A program made the position numbers and the translations under genes. Source: Erythrobacter sp. (GTDB taxonomy: Bacteria; Pseudomonadota; Alphaproteobacteria; Sphingomonadales; Sphingomonadaceae). Taken from it: a DNA stretch of 64,000 nt. Location: contig NZ_CP050265.1 of assembly GCF_011765465.1 (NCBI RefSeq), forward strand, positions 3,078,425 to 3,142,424, given 5' to 3'. Below the pieces are notes generated by a model. The model did not search any database. It worked only from the letters and a program-made list of their open reading frames with translations, and was not told the origin of the DNA. Positions within the stretch are counted from its first letter, which is position 1, and each line of letters opens with the position of its first letter. Below are positions 26,306 through 35,093 of this stretch, piece by piece.

Positions 26306-27802
26306 CTATCTGGTGCCGATGAACTGGCGATAGCTCAAAGCCTCGGCGATGTGGACTCTTCCCACGCCTTCGCTGCCCGCAAGGTCGGCGATCGTGCGCG
26401 CTACCCGCAACATCCGCGTATAGGCGCGTGCGGACAGCCGCAGCTTCTCCGCCGCCTGCATCAACAGCGCGCGCCCCGGCTCGTCCGGCGCACCGAAGCG
26501 TTCGAGCTTTTCGCCGTCGAGTTCGGCATTGGACCGCACCCCGCGCTCCTTCTGAACCTCGCGCGCGGCGGCGACACGGGCGGCGACGGCGGCGCTGTCC
26601 TCGGTCGGGGGCGGCAAGGCGAGATCCATCGCCGATACCGCGGCAACATGGACGTGGAGGTCGATCCGGTCCAGCAGCGGCCCCGACAGGCGCGCCTGGT
26701 ATTCGCTCGCGCACCGGGGACCGCGGGCGCAGACATGGCCCGGTTCGCCTGCATGGCCGCAGCGGCAGGGGTTCATCGCCGCGACCAGTTGGACCCGTGC
26801 GGGAAAGGTCACGTGGGCATTCGCGCGCGCGACGTCGACCTGCCCGGTCTCGAGCGGCTGGCGCAGCGAATCGAGCACGGCGCGCTGAAACTCGGGCAAT
26901 TCGTCAAGGAACAGCACACCCAGATGGGCGAGGCTGACCTCGCCGGGCCGGACTTTCAATCCGCCGCCCGTCAGCGCCGCCATGCTGGCCGAATGGTGCG
27001 GTGCGCGGAACGGGCGCGCGCGGCTGATGCGTCCGGCTTCCAATGCGCCCGCGACCGATTGCACCATCGACACCTCGAGCGCCTCGACCGGGGTGAGTTC
27101 GGGCAGGATGCCGGGCAGGCATGAAGCGAGCAGGCTCTTGCCCGATCCGGGCGGACCGACCATCAGCAGGTTGTGGCCCCCGGCCGCCGCAATCTCGAGC
27201 GCGCGCTTGGCGGTTTCCTGCCCCTTGACCTGCGCGAGGTCGGGCGCGGGTGGTGCCTCGGCGATCCCGCCGCGTTCGGGTTCGGGCAGTACGGTCGAGC
27301 CCTTGAGGTGGGCAAGTAGGCTCGACAGGTCCTTCGGCGCAAGCACGGGGATGCCGCTCGCCCAGCGCGCCTCGGGGCCCTGTTCGGCGGGGCAGATGAG
27401 CCCGGCTTCCGCCTCGCTCGCATGGAGAGCCGCGACGAGCACGCCGGGGCTCGCGACAATCCGCCCGTCCAGCGCGAGTTCTCCGACCGCGATCCAGTCG
27501 CCCAGTTGCTCGGCATCGGTCACGCCCATCGCGGCAAGCAGGGCCAACGCGATCGGCAGGTCGTAATGCGATCCGTCTTTGGGCAGGTCAGCGGGAGAGA
27601 GGTTGATTGTGATGCGTTTCGGCGGCAGCGACAGGCCCATTGCCGAAAGCGCCGCCTGCACCCGCTCGCGGCTCTCGCTCACCGCCTTGTCGGCGAGCCC
27701 GACGATCGCGAATCGCGGCAGGCCCGATGCGACCTGGCATTGCACCTCGACCGCCCGCGCCTCGAGCCCGAGATAGGCGACCGTCCTGACCAACGCGACC
27801 AC
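26306..27802 (-). CDS. comM: YifB/ComM-family Mg-chelatase-like AAA ATPase, 498 aa
   Basis: N-terminal Lon-protease-like fold domain (LGLEARAVEVQCQVASGLPRFAIVGLADKAV), central Mg-chelatase AAA domain (Walker A GPPGSGKSLLA, LFLDELPEF) and a C-terminal domain (LDRIDLHVHVAAV). ComM proteins act as hexameric helicases promoting branch migration during natural transformation. The GTG at 27802 is chosen because GGGAGGGG lies just upstream and the family N-terminus begins VVALVRTVA; a TTG at 27829 is less likely. Cys-rich motif CRCGHAGEPGHVCARGPRC is intact. Confidence 0.95.
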   Translation of the reverse strand: MVALVRTVAYLGLEARAVEVQCQVASGLPRFAIVGLADKAVSESRERVQAALSAMGLSLPPKRITINLSPADLPKDGSHYDLPIALALLAAMGVTDAEQLGDWIAVGELALDGRIVASPGVLVAALHASEAEAGLICPAEQGPEARWASGIPVLAPKDLSSLLAHLKGSTVLPEPERGGIAEAPPAPDLAQVKGQETAKRALEIAAAGGHNLLMVGPPGSGKSLLASCLPGILPELTPVEALEVSMVQSVAGALEAGRISRARPFRAPHHSASMAALTGGGLKVRPGEVSLAHLGVLFLDELPEFQRAVLDSLRQPLETGQVDVARANAHVTFPARVQLVAAMNPCRCGHAGEPGHVCARGPRCASEYQARLSGPLLDRIDLHVHVAAVSAMDLALPPPTEDSAAVAARVAAAREVQKERGVRSNAELDGEKLERFGAPDEPGRALLMQAAEKLRLSARAYTRMLRVARTIADLAGSEGVGRVHIAEALSYRQFIGTR

Positions 27803-27951
27803 GGGTACCCCTCCCGGAAAGACCCACAATTAACCGCAATACTGGAAAATTAAGAGGAACTTGTCGAGCGCCTAAGGGATGCCCGCCGGAATTGGCGAAA
27901 GCATAATCCTTTGGGAAATCGCAGCACGGCGGCGCGCATCTTCCGCGTGCC

Positions 27952-29025
27952 ATGCAAAAGCTTGCCGCTCTCCTGCTCGCTCTCGTCGCGCTCGTCTTCA
28001 CACCCGGTGCGGCTTCGGCGCAATCGATTGCACCCTTGCCCGAGGGGCGCCCGATCATTGGCGGGGTGCGCACGGTTCTGGTCGAGCGCTGGATCGAGGA
28101 ATGGGATCCCGTCCTACAGCGCTGGGTCCGGGTGAGCGAGGACAGTGAGGGTGTCGCCGCGAGCGGTCCCATCGGCACGCGCCTGCCGGTCGGATGGAGC
28201 GTGACCGAGACCCGGCAGGAACTTGCCGCCGCGCGCCATGCCCGCCCGGACCGTCGCGCGCAGGGTTGGCAGGGCCCGAGGGCGGCGGCACCGCGATATG
28301 GGCCTTTCCGGGTGATCGACGAAAGCCGCGCCGCGCTGATCGGATCGACCGATGCGGCGACCCCGGGGCAGTTCGATGCCATGTTGCGCGATTTTCCCGG
28401 ACTTGCGGTGCTGGAACTGGTCGAGGCTCCCGGCACCAGCAACGACATCGCCAATCTCGCGCTCGGCCGGAAAATCCGCGCCGCCGGGCTCGCCACCCAT
28501 GTTCCGCCGGGCGGCTCGGTGCGTTCGGGGGCAGTCGAGTTGTTCCTGGCGGGCGAGCGCCGCACGATCGCACCGGGCGCGCGCTTCGCGGTCCACAGCT
28601 GGCTCGACCAACGCGGCCGCGAGGCGGACGATTTCGCCGCAGATGATCCGGCGCATCTCATGTATATCGATTACTACGTCGAAATGGGGATGGACGAACA
28701 GCGCGCGTGGGCCTTTTACGCGATGACCAATTCGGTCCCCCATTCAAGCGCGCTCTGGCTGCGCGCCGAGGAGATGCGGGGCTGGATTGCTCCTGCACGC
28801 GACAAGCCTGGGCGGATGGGCGCGCACCGCATCGCGCGAGCCGACCAGGCGCTTTCGTTCGCCGAGAGCGCGCTTGCCTTGCCGCGGGTGGAACTTGACG
28901 GGCCGGTGTCGCTGGCTCTCCTCGACGAGGATGCGATCCCCGCCGCTCCCGCGCCGCGCATCCTCTACGCCGACGTGACCGCGATCGCGCTGGCCCGAGG
29001 GCAGGTGGAGTTGCGCGAGATTTGA
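27952..29025 (+). CDS. Exported ClpP/S49-like (COG3904-type) protein, 357 aa
   Basis: The signal peptide (LAALLLALVALVFTPGAASA) directs it to the periplasm. The C-terminal half resembles COG3904 periplasmic proteins with a ClpP/crotonase core: LAVLELVEAPGTSNDIANLALGRKIRAAGL, then THVPPGGSVRSGAVELFLAGERRTIAPGARFAVHSW. The usual catalytic-site segment (CxSACT in many) is SGAV here, so a nucleophilic Ser is possible in RSGAVEL but unproven. It stands between divergent comM and the rpmH block. Substrate unknown. Confidence 0.65.
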   Translation: MQKLAALLLALVALVFTPGAASAQSIAPLPEGRPIIGGVRTVLVERWIEEWDPVLQRWVRVSEDSEGVAASGPIGTRLPVGWSVTETRQELAAARHARPDRRAQGWQGPRAAAPRYGPFRVIDESRAALIGSTDAATPGQFDAMLRDFPGLAVLELVEAPGTSNDIANLALGRKIRAAGLATHVPPGGSVRSGAVELFLAGERRTIAPGARFAVHSWLDQRGREADDFAADDPAHLMYIDYYVEMGMDEQRAWAFYAMTNSVPHSSALWLRAEEMRGWIAPARDKPGRMGAHRIARADQALSFAESALALPRVELDGPVSLALLDEDAIPAAPAPRILYADVTAIALARGQVELREI

Positions 29026-29056
29026 AGTGCGGCGCTTGGAGTAAACGCGTGCGGAC

Positions 29057-29083
29057 TTGACTCGCATCGCGCCATCCCATAGT
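29057..29083 (+). promoter_or_regulatory. Possible rpmH promoter
   Basis: TTGACT (29057-29062) and CATAGT (29078-29083) are separated by 15 bases, shorter than ideal. A start here gives a leader of about 110 bases before rpmH. Confidence 0.35.
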
Positions 29084-29198
29084 GGCGCGCGCCTGTTGAT
29101 GTTGCGGCGGGGCCTGTCTCCCGCAGCCGCGACCGGAACGAAACGGACCGGGCTGCGCTCTGATTGCGAGCCCGGCCGGCCAGTATATCGAGGACGAC

Positions 29199-29333
29199 AT
29201 GAAGCGGACTTTCCAGCCCAGCAATCTCGTGCGCAAGCGCCGCCACGGCTTCTTCGCGCGCAAGGCAACTCCCGGTGGCCGCAAGGTCCTGCGCCTGCGT
29301 CGCCGTCGCGGCCGCAAGAAGCTGTCGGCGTAA
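29199..29333 (+). CDS. rpmH: 50S ribosomal protein L34, 44 aa
   Basis: [20 protein letters not shown] and a basic [11 protein letters not shown] tail identify L34 over its full usual length. AGGACGAC precedes the ATG. It leads the conserved block rpmH-rnpA-yidD-yidC-engB. Here dnaA is not adjacent, as in other alphaproteobacteria, but about 16 kb away next to rpsT. Confidence 0.98.
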   Translation: MKRTFQPSNLVRKRRHGFFARKATPGGRKVLRLRRRRGRKKLSA

Positions 29334-29419
29334 CTTTCTGGCGCCCTCAGGCGCCGGGCGCGGGCCATCCGGCCCGCTTGGCTTTCGCGGCATAGGCCGC
29401 GGCGGGCAGTCGCCCTTGC

Positions 29420-29438
29420 GGGCTCCCTCCGGGAGCCC
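29420..29438 (+). terminator. Hairpin between rpmH and rnpA, partial terminator
   Basis: GGGCTCCC (29420-29427) pairs perfectly with GGGAGCCC (29431-29438), three-base loop, followed by GTTTG. The T-run is short, so it probably attenuates rather than stops transcription, consistent with a need for far more L34 than RNase P protein. Confidence 0.55.
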
Positions 29439-29462
29439 GTTTGCGTTACCGGCGGGCTTTTC

Positions 29463-29849
29463 ATGATCTCCGTCCTCACCCGCCGCGCCGATTTCCTCGC
29501 CGCCAATCGCGGCCTGCGCAATGCGAAGGCGGGCTTCGTCCTCCTCACCCGGCCCAATGGCGGGGAGGGGATGCGCTACGGCATCACGGTGACGAAGAAG
29601 ATCGGCAATGCCGTCGTGCGCAACCGGATGAAGCGGCGTTTTCGCGAGCTCCTGCGCGCCGCTCTGCCCGAACACGGGCTCGCCGATCACGATCATGTCC
29701 TGATCGGGCGCAGCGGAGGGGTCGAGCGCGACTTCCAGCTGATGCAGGGCGAACTCCTCGATGCGCTCGAGCGGGCCCGCGCCGGCCGTTCCGATCCCGG
29801 ACGCGGTCGTCGTCCCCGGCGCGGGAGCCGCAGCGGCAAGAAGGTGTGA
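29463..29849 (+). CDS. rnpA: Ribonuclease P protein component, 128 aa
   Basis: The RNR motif is clear: [28 protein letters not shown]. This protein binds the RNase P RNA and tRNA 5-prime leader. The first residues ([15 protein letters not shown]) match the family. A basic tail [16 protein letters not shown] extends beyond the domain. The gene lies 129 bases after rpmH, with the next gene, yidD, 82 bases on. Confidence 0.96.
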   Translation: MISVLTRRADFLAANRGLRNAKAGFVLLTRPNGGEGMRYGITVTKKIGNAVVRNRMKRRFRELLRAALPEHGLADHDHVLIGRSGGVERDFQLMQGELLDALERARAGRSDPGRGRRPRRGSRSGKKV

Positions 29850-29931
29850 GGCGCGCCCTGCTGGACCGCGCGGGCAGGCCGTTCTAGGCTCTCCCATCCC
29901 GACCCATCGGCGCCAGCGGAGCGGTTCGCCC

Positions 29932-30141
29932 ATGAAGCACGTCCTCATCCTGATCGCCCGGGCATGGCAGCTCGGCCCTTCGCGCCTGCTGCCGCCGACC
30001 TGCCGCTATGCGCCGTCATGCAGCGAATACGCGATTGAGGCGCTCACAAGATATGGCGCGCTCAAGGGTGGATGGATGGCGATTAAGCGGCTAATGCGCT
30101 GCCACCCTTGGGGTGGGCACGGCTACGACCCCGTTCCCTGA
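29932..30141 (+). CDS. yidD: Membrane protein insertion efficiency factor YidD, 69 aa
   Basis: Short family protein with [25 protein letters not shown] and [18 protein letters not shown], matching the three conserved Cys of YidD. It assists YidC-dependent membrane insertion at the inner membrane, probably via an amphipathic N-terminal helix. The ATG at 29932 starts the family consensus; the frame is open upstream in a non-coding context. It sits in its canonical place between rnpA and yidC. Confidence 0.96.
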   Translation: MKHVLILIARAWQLGPSRLLPPTCRYAPSCSEYAIEALTRYGALKGGWMAIKRLMRCHPWGGHGYDPVP

Positions 30142-30204
30142 GGACTGCTCCGGTCGATCGCCGCCGGGCACCACGAACGCAAAGCCATTTCGGATAAGAC
30201 CACC

Positions 30205-32016
30205 TTGGACACTCGCAATCTCGTCATCGCCGCGGCGCTTTCCTTCCTGCTGATTGTGGGATGGGATTACGGTATGCGCTTCTTCTATCCCGAAGCCTCC
30301 ATCAGCGAAGCGGTGACCCCCGAGGGCGATGCGCCCGCCGCGTCCGCGGTCGAAAGCTCGGCGGCGGGCGATCTCGCCGATGCCGCCCCGGCCGCGACCG
30401 CTTCCGCCGCCGGACAGGCGCAGATGAGCGGCCCGGTCGACCTGTCCGCCGCGCTCGCAAGCCAGACGCGCGTTGCGATCGATGCGCCGCGCGTGGCCGG
30501 CTCGATCAACCTCGTCGGCGCGCGGATCGACGACATCGTGCTCAAGGACCACCGTGAGACGGTCGACAAGGACTCCGGCCCGGTCCGCCTGTTCGCGCCC
30601 GATCGCACAGACAGGCAGTATTTCGCGGAATTCGGCTTCGTCACCGGCGATGGGAAACTGCCTGCCGACACGCTCTGGCAGGCGAGCGGTGAGCGGCTCA
30701 CGCCCGAAACGCCGGTCACGCTGACGCATCAGGGTGCGGACGGGCTGACCTACCGGATCGAGCTTGCGATCGATGAGAACTACATGATCACCGCGCGCCA
30801 GAGCGTTTCCAATACTGGCGAGAGTGGCGCGATCGTGCGGCCCTTCGCGCTCATCAAGCGCACCAGCACGACCGCGACCGCCGACGAATTCCTCGTCCAT
30901 TCCGGCCCCGTCGGCGTGTTCGGCGGGACGCTGTTCGACGGCAACAACTACGAGGAGCTCGCCGAGCTCGGGCGCGACACGCCTGCGGGCAATCCCGCAT
31001 GGCTCGGCTTCACCGACCGGTACTGGCTCTCCGCGCTGATCCCCGGAGACGAAGCGGATGTCGGGCGGGCGGGCTTCTATTCTCTCGGCGATGAATTGTT
31101 CAGCACCGAACTGCGCTATGAGGCGCAGCCCGTGCCCGCTGGGCAGACGCTGACGCAGCAGACGCGCCTGTTCGTCGGCGCGAAGGAGAGCGACCTGCTC
31201 GATTCCTATGCCGACAATCTCGGGATCGACAATTTCGGCCTCGCGATTTCGTGGGGCTGGTTCCAGGTGCTCGAGAAGCCGCTGCTCTGGCTGTTGCGGA
31301 CGCTCAACTCGGCGGTAGGCAATTTCGGCCTTGCGATCATCCTGATGACCGTGGTGGTGCGCGGCGTGCTGTTCCCGATCGCGCAGAAGCAGTTCGCCAG
31401 CATGGCCGCGATGAAGGCGGTGCAGCCCAAGATGAAGGCGATCCAGGAACGCTTCAAGGACGACAAGCAGCGCCAGCAGCAGGAGATCATGAAGCTCTAC
31501 AAGGAGGAGAAGGTCAATCCGCTCGCCGGGTGCCTGCCGCTCCTCATCCAGATCCCGATCTTCTTCGCGCTCTACAAGGTGCTGATCCTCGCGATCGATA
31601 TGCGGCACGAGCCTTTCGTGCTGTGGATCCGCGACCTGTCCGCGCCCGACCCGGCGCACGTGCTCAACCTGTTCGGTCTGCTTCCTTTCGAAGTCGTCGG
31701 CTTCCTCGCGATCGGTCCGCTGGCGATCCTGCTCGGCATCACGATGTGGCTCACCTTCCGCCTCAATCCGTCCGCTATGGACCCGATGCAGCAGCAGATC
31801 TTCAACATCATGCCGTGGATCCTGATGTTCGTCATGGCACCGTTCGCCGCGGGCCTGCTGCTTTACTGGGTGACTTCGAACATCCTCACGCTCGCCCAGC
31901 AGACCTATCTCTATTCGCGCCATCCGCAGCTGCGCGCACAGGCGGAAAAGGACAAGGCGGAGATGGCGAAGAAGAAGGCGGACGAGGGCAAGGACACGAA
32001 GAAGGGCAAGGCGTGA
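30205..32016 (+). CDS. yidC: Membrane protein insertase YidC, 603 aa
   Basis: Gram-negative form: N-terminal membrane helix (NLVIAAALSFLLIVGWDYGM), a periplasmic beta-sandwich (about 70-340), then five core helices. The hydrophilic-groove Arg region is in ILMTVVVRGVLFPIA, and the loops VQPKMKAIQERFKDDK and GCLPLLIQIPIFFALYKVL are typical. The start is TTG at 30205, giving the usual MDTRNLVIA N-terminus. The stop overlaps the engB start (GTGA). The C-terminal tail is Lys-rich, as needed for ribosome contact. Confidence 0.97.
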   Translation: MDTRNLVIAAALSFLLIVGWDYGMRFFYPEASISEAVTPEGDAPAASAVESSAAGDLADAAPAATASAAGQAQMSGPVDLSAALASQTRVAIDAPRVAGSINLVGARIDDIVLKDHRETVDKDSGPVRLFAPDRTDRQYFAEFGFVTGDGKLPADTLWQASGERLTPETPVTLTHQGADGLTYRIELAIDENYMITARQSVSNTGESGAIVRPFALIKRTSTTATADEFLVHSGPVGVFGGTLFDGNNYEELAELGRDTPAGNPAWLGFTDRYWLSALIPGDEADVGRAGFYSLGDELFSTELRYEAQPVPAGQTLTQQTRLFVGAKESDLLDSYADNLGIDNFGLAISWGWFQVLEKPLLWLLRTLNSAVGNFGLAIILMTVVVRGVLFPIAQKQFASMAAMKAVQPKMKAIQERFKDDKQRQQQEIMKLYKEEKVNPLAGCLPLLIQIPIFFALYKVLILAIDMRHEPFVLWIRDLSAPDPAHVLNLFGLLPFEVVGFLAIGPLAILLGITMWLTFRLNPSAMDPMQQQIFNIMPWILMFVMAPFAAGLLLYWVTSNILTLAQQTYLYSRHPQLRAQAEKDKAEMAKKKADEGKDTKKGKA

Positions 32017-32684
32017 GCGACCTCGACGAGCGCGAGCGGCAGGCCCGGGAGGCCGCCGCCTCGCGCCTTTTCTCGGGCCGGGTCGAATTCCTGCTGTCCG
32101 CCCCGCAGCTCAAGTTCCTGCCCGATCCGACCGTCCCGGAGATCGCCTTTTGCGGACGCTCGAACGTCGGCAAGTCCTCGCTGCTCAACGCCTTGACCGG
32201 GCGCAAGGCGATCGCCCGCGCCTCGGTCACGCCGGGCCGCACGCAGGAACTTAACTTCTTCGAGGTGGGCGAGCCGACGCTGTTCCGGCTCGTCGATATG
32301 CCCGGCTACGGCTTCGCCAAGGCGCCGGTGAAGGTCGTCGAACGCTGGAAGAATCTCGTGAAGAGCTACCTGAGGGGGCGACAGGTGCTGGCGCGCAATC
32401 TCGTGCTGGTCGACAGCCGCCATGGCCTCAAGGACGTCGACCGCGAGATGATGAAGATGCTCGACGACGCGGCGGTGGGATACCGCATCGTACTGACCAA
32501 GACCGACAAGGTGAAGGCGAGCGACCTCGAACGCGTTGCGTCCCAGGTCGCGGAGGAAGCGCGCAAGCACCCCGCGGCCTTTCCCGAGCTTCACCTCACC
32601 AGCGCCGAAAAGGGCATGGGGATCGCAGCCCTGCGCGCCGCCGTGGTGGCCGATGCCCTGGGCGAGGAATGGTCTTCCGGCTGA
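32013..32684 (+). CDS. engB: Ribosome biogenesis GTP-binding protein EngB/YsxC, 223 aa
   Basis: Small GTPase domain: G1 GRSNVGKSS, G2 region TPGRTQELNFF, G3 DMPGYGFAK and G4 TKTDKV. It acts in assembly of the large ribosomal subunit. The GTG at 32013 overlaps the yidC stop by four bases and yields MSDLDERERQ; the frame is open far upstream inside yidC, which is not coding in this frame. Last gene of the rpmH block. Confidence 0.96.
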   Translation: MSDLDERERQAREAAASRLFSGRVEFLLSAPQLKFLPDPTVPEIAFCGRSNVGKSSLLNALTGRKAIARASVTPGRTQELNFFEVGEPTLFRLVDMPGYGFAKAPVKVVERWKNLVKSYLRGRQVLARNLVLVDSRHGLKDVDREMMKMLDDAAVGYRIVLTKTDKVKASDLERVASQVAEEARKHPAAFPELHLTSAEKGMGIAALRAAVVADALGEEWSSG

Positions 32685-32771
32685 TCCGCGGGGATGGCCG
32701 TTGCAACCGCGCTTTCGATTTCGACGCGACCTCGATAAGGTGCCGGCCTCATTGAAACGGCAAGTGCTCCC

Positions 32772-33866
32772 ATGGCCGACATTCGACCGACATACGAGAT
32801 CGCAGCGCCCAGCATCCGGCCCTACGTGCAGACGCTGTGGCCCGGCGCGCTGGCGATGCCGTTCGATGCGCGCGACGAGGAAGGCCGCAAGGTCAACCTC
32901 GCCGACGATCACCTTTCGGGACGCCACCTGCTGCTCGCTTTCCTCGGCGACCCGGACAGCGAAATCGCGATGACCCTCCTGCGGTCGCTGGCCGGGCTCG
33001 AAGATCGCTTCGATGCCGTCCACGCGACTGCGCTCGCGTTCAGCGCATCGACCGATGCAACGCGAAACAAGCGGATGAAGCGCGCAGCCGGATTTCCCTG
33101 GCCTGTCGCGGGCGATCCGTCCGGCGGGTTTTTCGCATCCTATGGCCTGCACAAGGGCCACGACCGCACCACGCGGCTCGTGCTGGTCACCCCCTATCGG
33201 CAGATCCGCGCCTGGTTCGACCTCGAAGGGGATACGGGCCCCACGCTGGAGACGATCATGAATCTGATGGAAAATGCGCAGGCGAACGAGGAGCTGCGCT
33301 GGAGCCCTCCGCACGCACCGGTTCTCGTGGTGCCCAATGTCCTTTCCCCGGAGGAATGCGGCAGGCTGGTGGAATCGGTGGAAACGGACACGCCTTTCCT
33401 CGTCCGGCAACCGCAACCGGGGGAGGTCGCCGGCAATTACCGGATACCGGTCTACGACCACTACCGTCAGGACCGGATCGACCTGATCATCAAGGACAGG
33501 AACACGCTGGCCTTTCTCGACGAAAGGATCTTCGGCCGTGTCACGCCCATGATCAAGAAGGCGTTCGCCTTCGACGTGACCCGCCGCGAGGATCTCCACA
33601 TCGCGCGCTATGTCGGCAAGCGCGACGGCATTGCGATCGGGCACCGCGACAACATGGAGCCGGGGGTCGCCCATCGGCGGTTTGCCCTGTCGATCAGCCT
33701 CAACGACGAATACGAAGGTGGCGGGATCGTGTTCAGGGAGTTCAGCCCGAGGGCGTATCGGGTTCCGGCAGGCACGGCGATGGTCTTCTCTTCGTCCCTG
33801 CTGCACGAGGTGGAGGAGACCACGTCAGGCGTTCGCTACAACCTCATCTCGCACTTTTTCAGCTGA
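32772..33866 (+). CDS. Fusion of peroxiredoxin-like domain and 2OG-Fe(II) oxygenase, 364 aa
   Basis: Residues about 20-170 follow a thioredoxin-fold AhpC/TSA pattern (PFDARDEEGRKVNLADDHLSG, LLLAFLGDP, GDPSGGFFASYGL), but there is no Cys in it; the only Cys is at 196. Residues about 180-364 are a prolyl-4-hydroxylase-like oxygenase with iron ligands His291, Asp293 and His345 and Arg355 for 2-oxoglutarate. The first half is thus not a peroxidase but may be a binding or dimer module. The substrate could be a protein or small molecule. It stands alone, with no operon partner. Confidence 0.78.
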   Translation: MADIRPTYEIAAPSIRPYVQTLWPGALAMPFDARDEEGRKVNLADDHLSGRHLLLAFLGDPDSEIAMTLLRSLAGLEDRFDAVHATALAFSASTDATRNKRMKRAAGFPWPVAGDPSGGFFASYGLHKGHDRTTRLVLVTPYRQIRAWFDLEGDTGPTLETIMNLMENAQANEELRWSPPHAPVLVVPNVLSPEECGRLVESVETDTPFLVRQPQPGEVAGNYRIPVYDHYRQDRIDLIIKDRNTLAFLDERIFGRVTPMIKKAFAFDVTRREDLHIARYVGKRDGIAIGHRDNMEPGVAHRRFALSISLNDEYEGGGIVFREFSPRAYRVPAGTAMVFSSSLLHEVEETTSGVRYNLISHFFS

Positions 33867-33872
33867 CCCGCG

Positions 33873-34292
33873 CTATTTCGCGAAGAGCTGGGCGCGATCC
33901 GCGAAAGCCTTGAACTCGAGTGCATTGCCCGCCGGGTCGCGCAGGAACATCGTCGCCTGTTCGCCCGGCTGGCCCTTGAACCGAATGGTCGGCTCGATCA
34001 CGAACTCGCAGCCCGCGTCCCGCAGCCTTTTGGCCAGCGCCTCCCAGTCCGCCATTTCCAACACCAGCCCGAAATGCGGCACCGGCACGCCGTGGCCGTC
34101 GACATGGTTGCTCGCCCGGTCGCCCGCTTCGCCCGGTGCGAGGTGGGCGACGATCTGGTGGCCGTGGAAATCGAAATCGACCCATTCGTCGCACGAGCGC
34201 CCCTCGGCGCAGCCCATCACGCCGCCATAGAAAGCGCGGGCTGCGGCAAGGTCGTCGACCGGGAAGGCGAGGTGAAATAGGGCCATGGCCAT
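33873..34292 (-). CDS. VOC-family (glyoxalase/bleomycin-resistance-like) protein, 139 aa
   Basis: Two beta-alpha-beta-beta-beta units: [22 protein letters not shown] and [23 protein letters not shown], ending [16 protein letters not shown], where Glu in LEFK and His in FHLAF are candidate metal ligands. The ATG at 34292 has GGAG nine bases upstream; a GTG at 34307 is less likely. Function not assignable beyond a metal-dependent dioxygenase or lyase fold. Its stop lies six bases from the end of the convergent oxygenase gene. Confidence 0.85.
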   Translation of the reverse strand: MAMALFHLAFPVDDLAAARAFYGGVMGCAEGRSCDEWVDFDFHGHQIVAHLAPGEAGDRASNHVDGHGVPVPHFGLVLEMADWEALAKRLRDAGCEFVIEPTIRFKGQPGEQATMFLRDPAGNALEFKAFADRAQLFAK

Positions 34293-34430
34293 GAATTTGC
34301 ACTCCACAAGGTTGGCGCTCCCCTAACCCGTTCAGCCTCGACAGCCCAAGCCTGAATACCTAACTGCTCCATGCGGCAGCCGCACGAGGTTCGCAGATGC
34401 GGCGCCTGCAAGGTGGAGCAGGAGAGGCCC

Positions 34431-35093
34431 ATGAAGCTCATCATCGGCAACAAGAACTATTCGAGCTGGTCGCTGCGCGGCTGGCTCGCGGCGAAGCAGT
34501 CGGGGCTCCATTTCGAGGAGATCACCGTGCCGATCATGGGCGAGGAATGGGACCGGCTCAAGCACGACATGGGTGAGATGCAGCCTTCCAGCGGCAAGGT
34601 CCCGATCCTGTGGGACGGCGAAGCGGTGATCTGGGACAGCCTCGCGATCATGGAATACCTTGCCGACAAGGTCGGGCGCGAGCGGTTTTGGCCCAAGGAC
34701 GACGCGGCGCGCGGCATGGCCCGGTCGATGGTGGCGGAAATGCACTCCTCCTATCTCGCCCTGCGACGGGAGCTGCCCATGAATATCCGCAAGCGCATCC
34801 AACTGGGCGACATGACCGAGGAAGCGCGCCGCGATATCGTGCGCATTCTCGGCCTGTGGGCGGAGGCGCGCGCGCGTCACGGCAAGGGCGGGCCGTTCCT
34901 GTTCGGCACGTTCGGCGCTGCTGACATCTTCTACGCGCCGGTCGTCTCGCGCTTCATCACCTATGGAATCTCCGTTCCCGGATTCGCGCAGGGTTATATG
35001 CAGGCGGTGTGGGAACACGACTGGACGCAAAGCTGGATAGAGGCGGCAGAGAACGAGCAATGGGTCATCGAGCAATACGAAACCGTCGGCTGA
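34431..35093 (+). CDS. Glutathione S-transferase family protein, 220 aa
   Basis: N-terminal thioredoxin-like GST domain (MKLIIGNKNYSSWSLRGWLAAKQSG, with Ser in YSSWS as candidate catalytic residue; cis-Pro segment GKVPILWDG; EAVIWDSLAIMEYLADKV), and a helical C-terminal domain. GGAGAGG lies before the ATG. It lacks a signal, so cytoplasmic. The gene for the S1/P1 nuclease begins 34 bases before its end in another frame, implying joint transcription. Confidence 0.92.
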   Translation: MKLIIGNKNYSSWSLRGWLAAKQSGLHFEEITVPIMGEEWDRLKHDMGEMQPSSGKVPILWDGEAVIWDSLAIMEYLADKVGRERFWPKDDAARGMARSMVAEMHSSYLALRRELPMNIRKRIQLGDMTEEARRDIVRILGLWAEARARHGKGGPFLFGTFGAADIFYAPVVSRFITYGISVPGFAQGYMQAVWEHDWTQSWIEAAENEQWVIEQYETVG

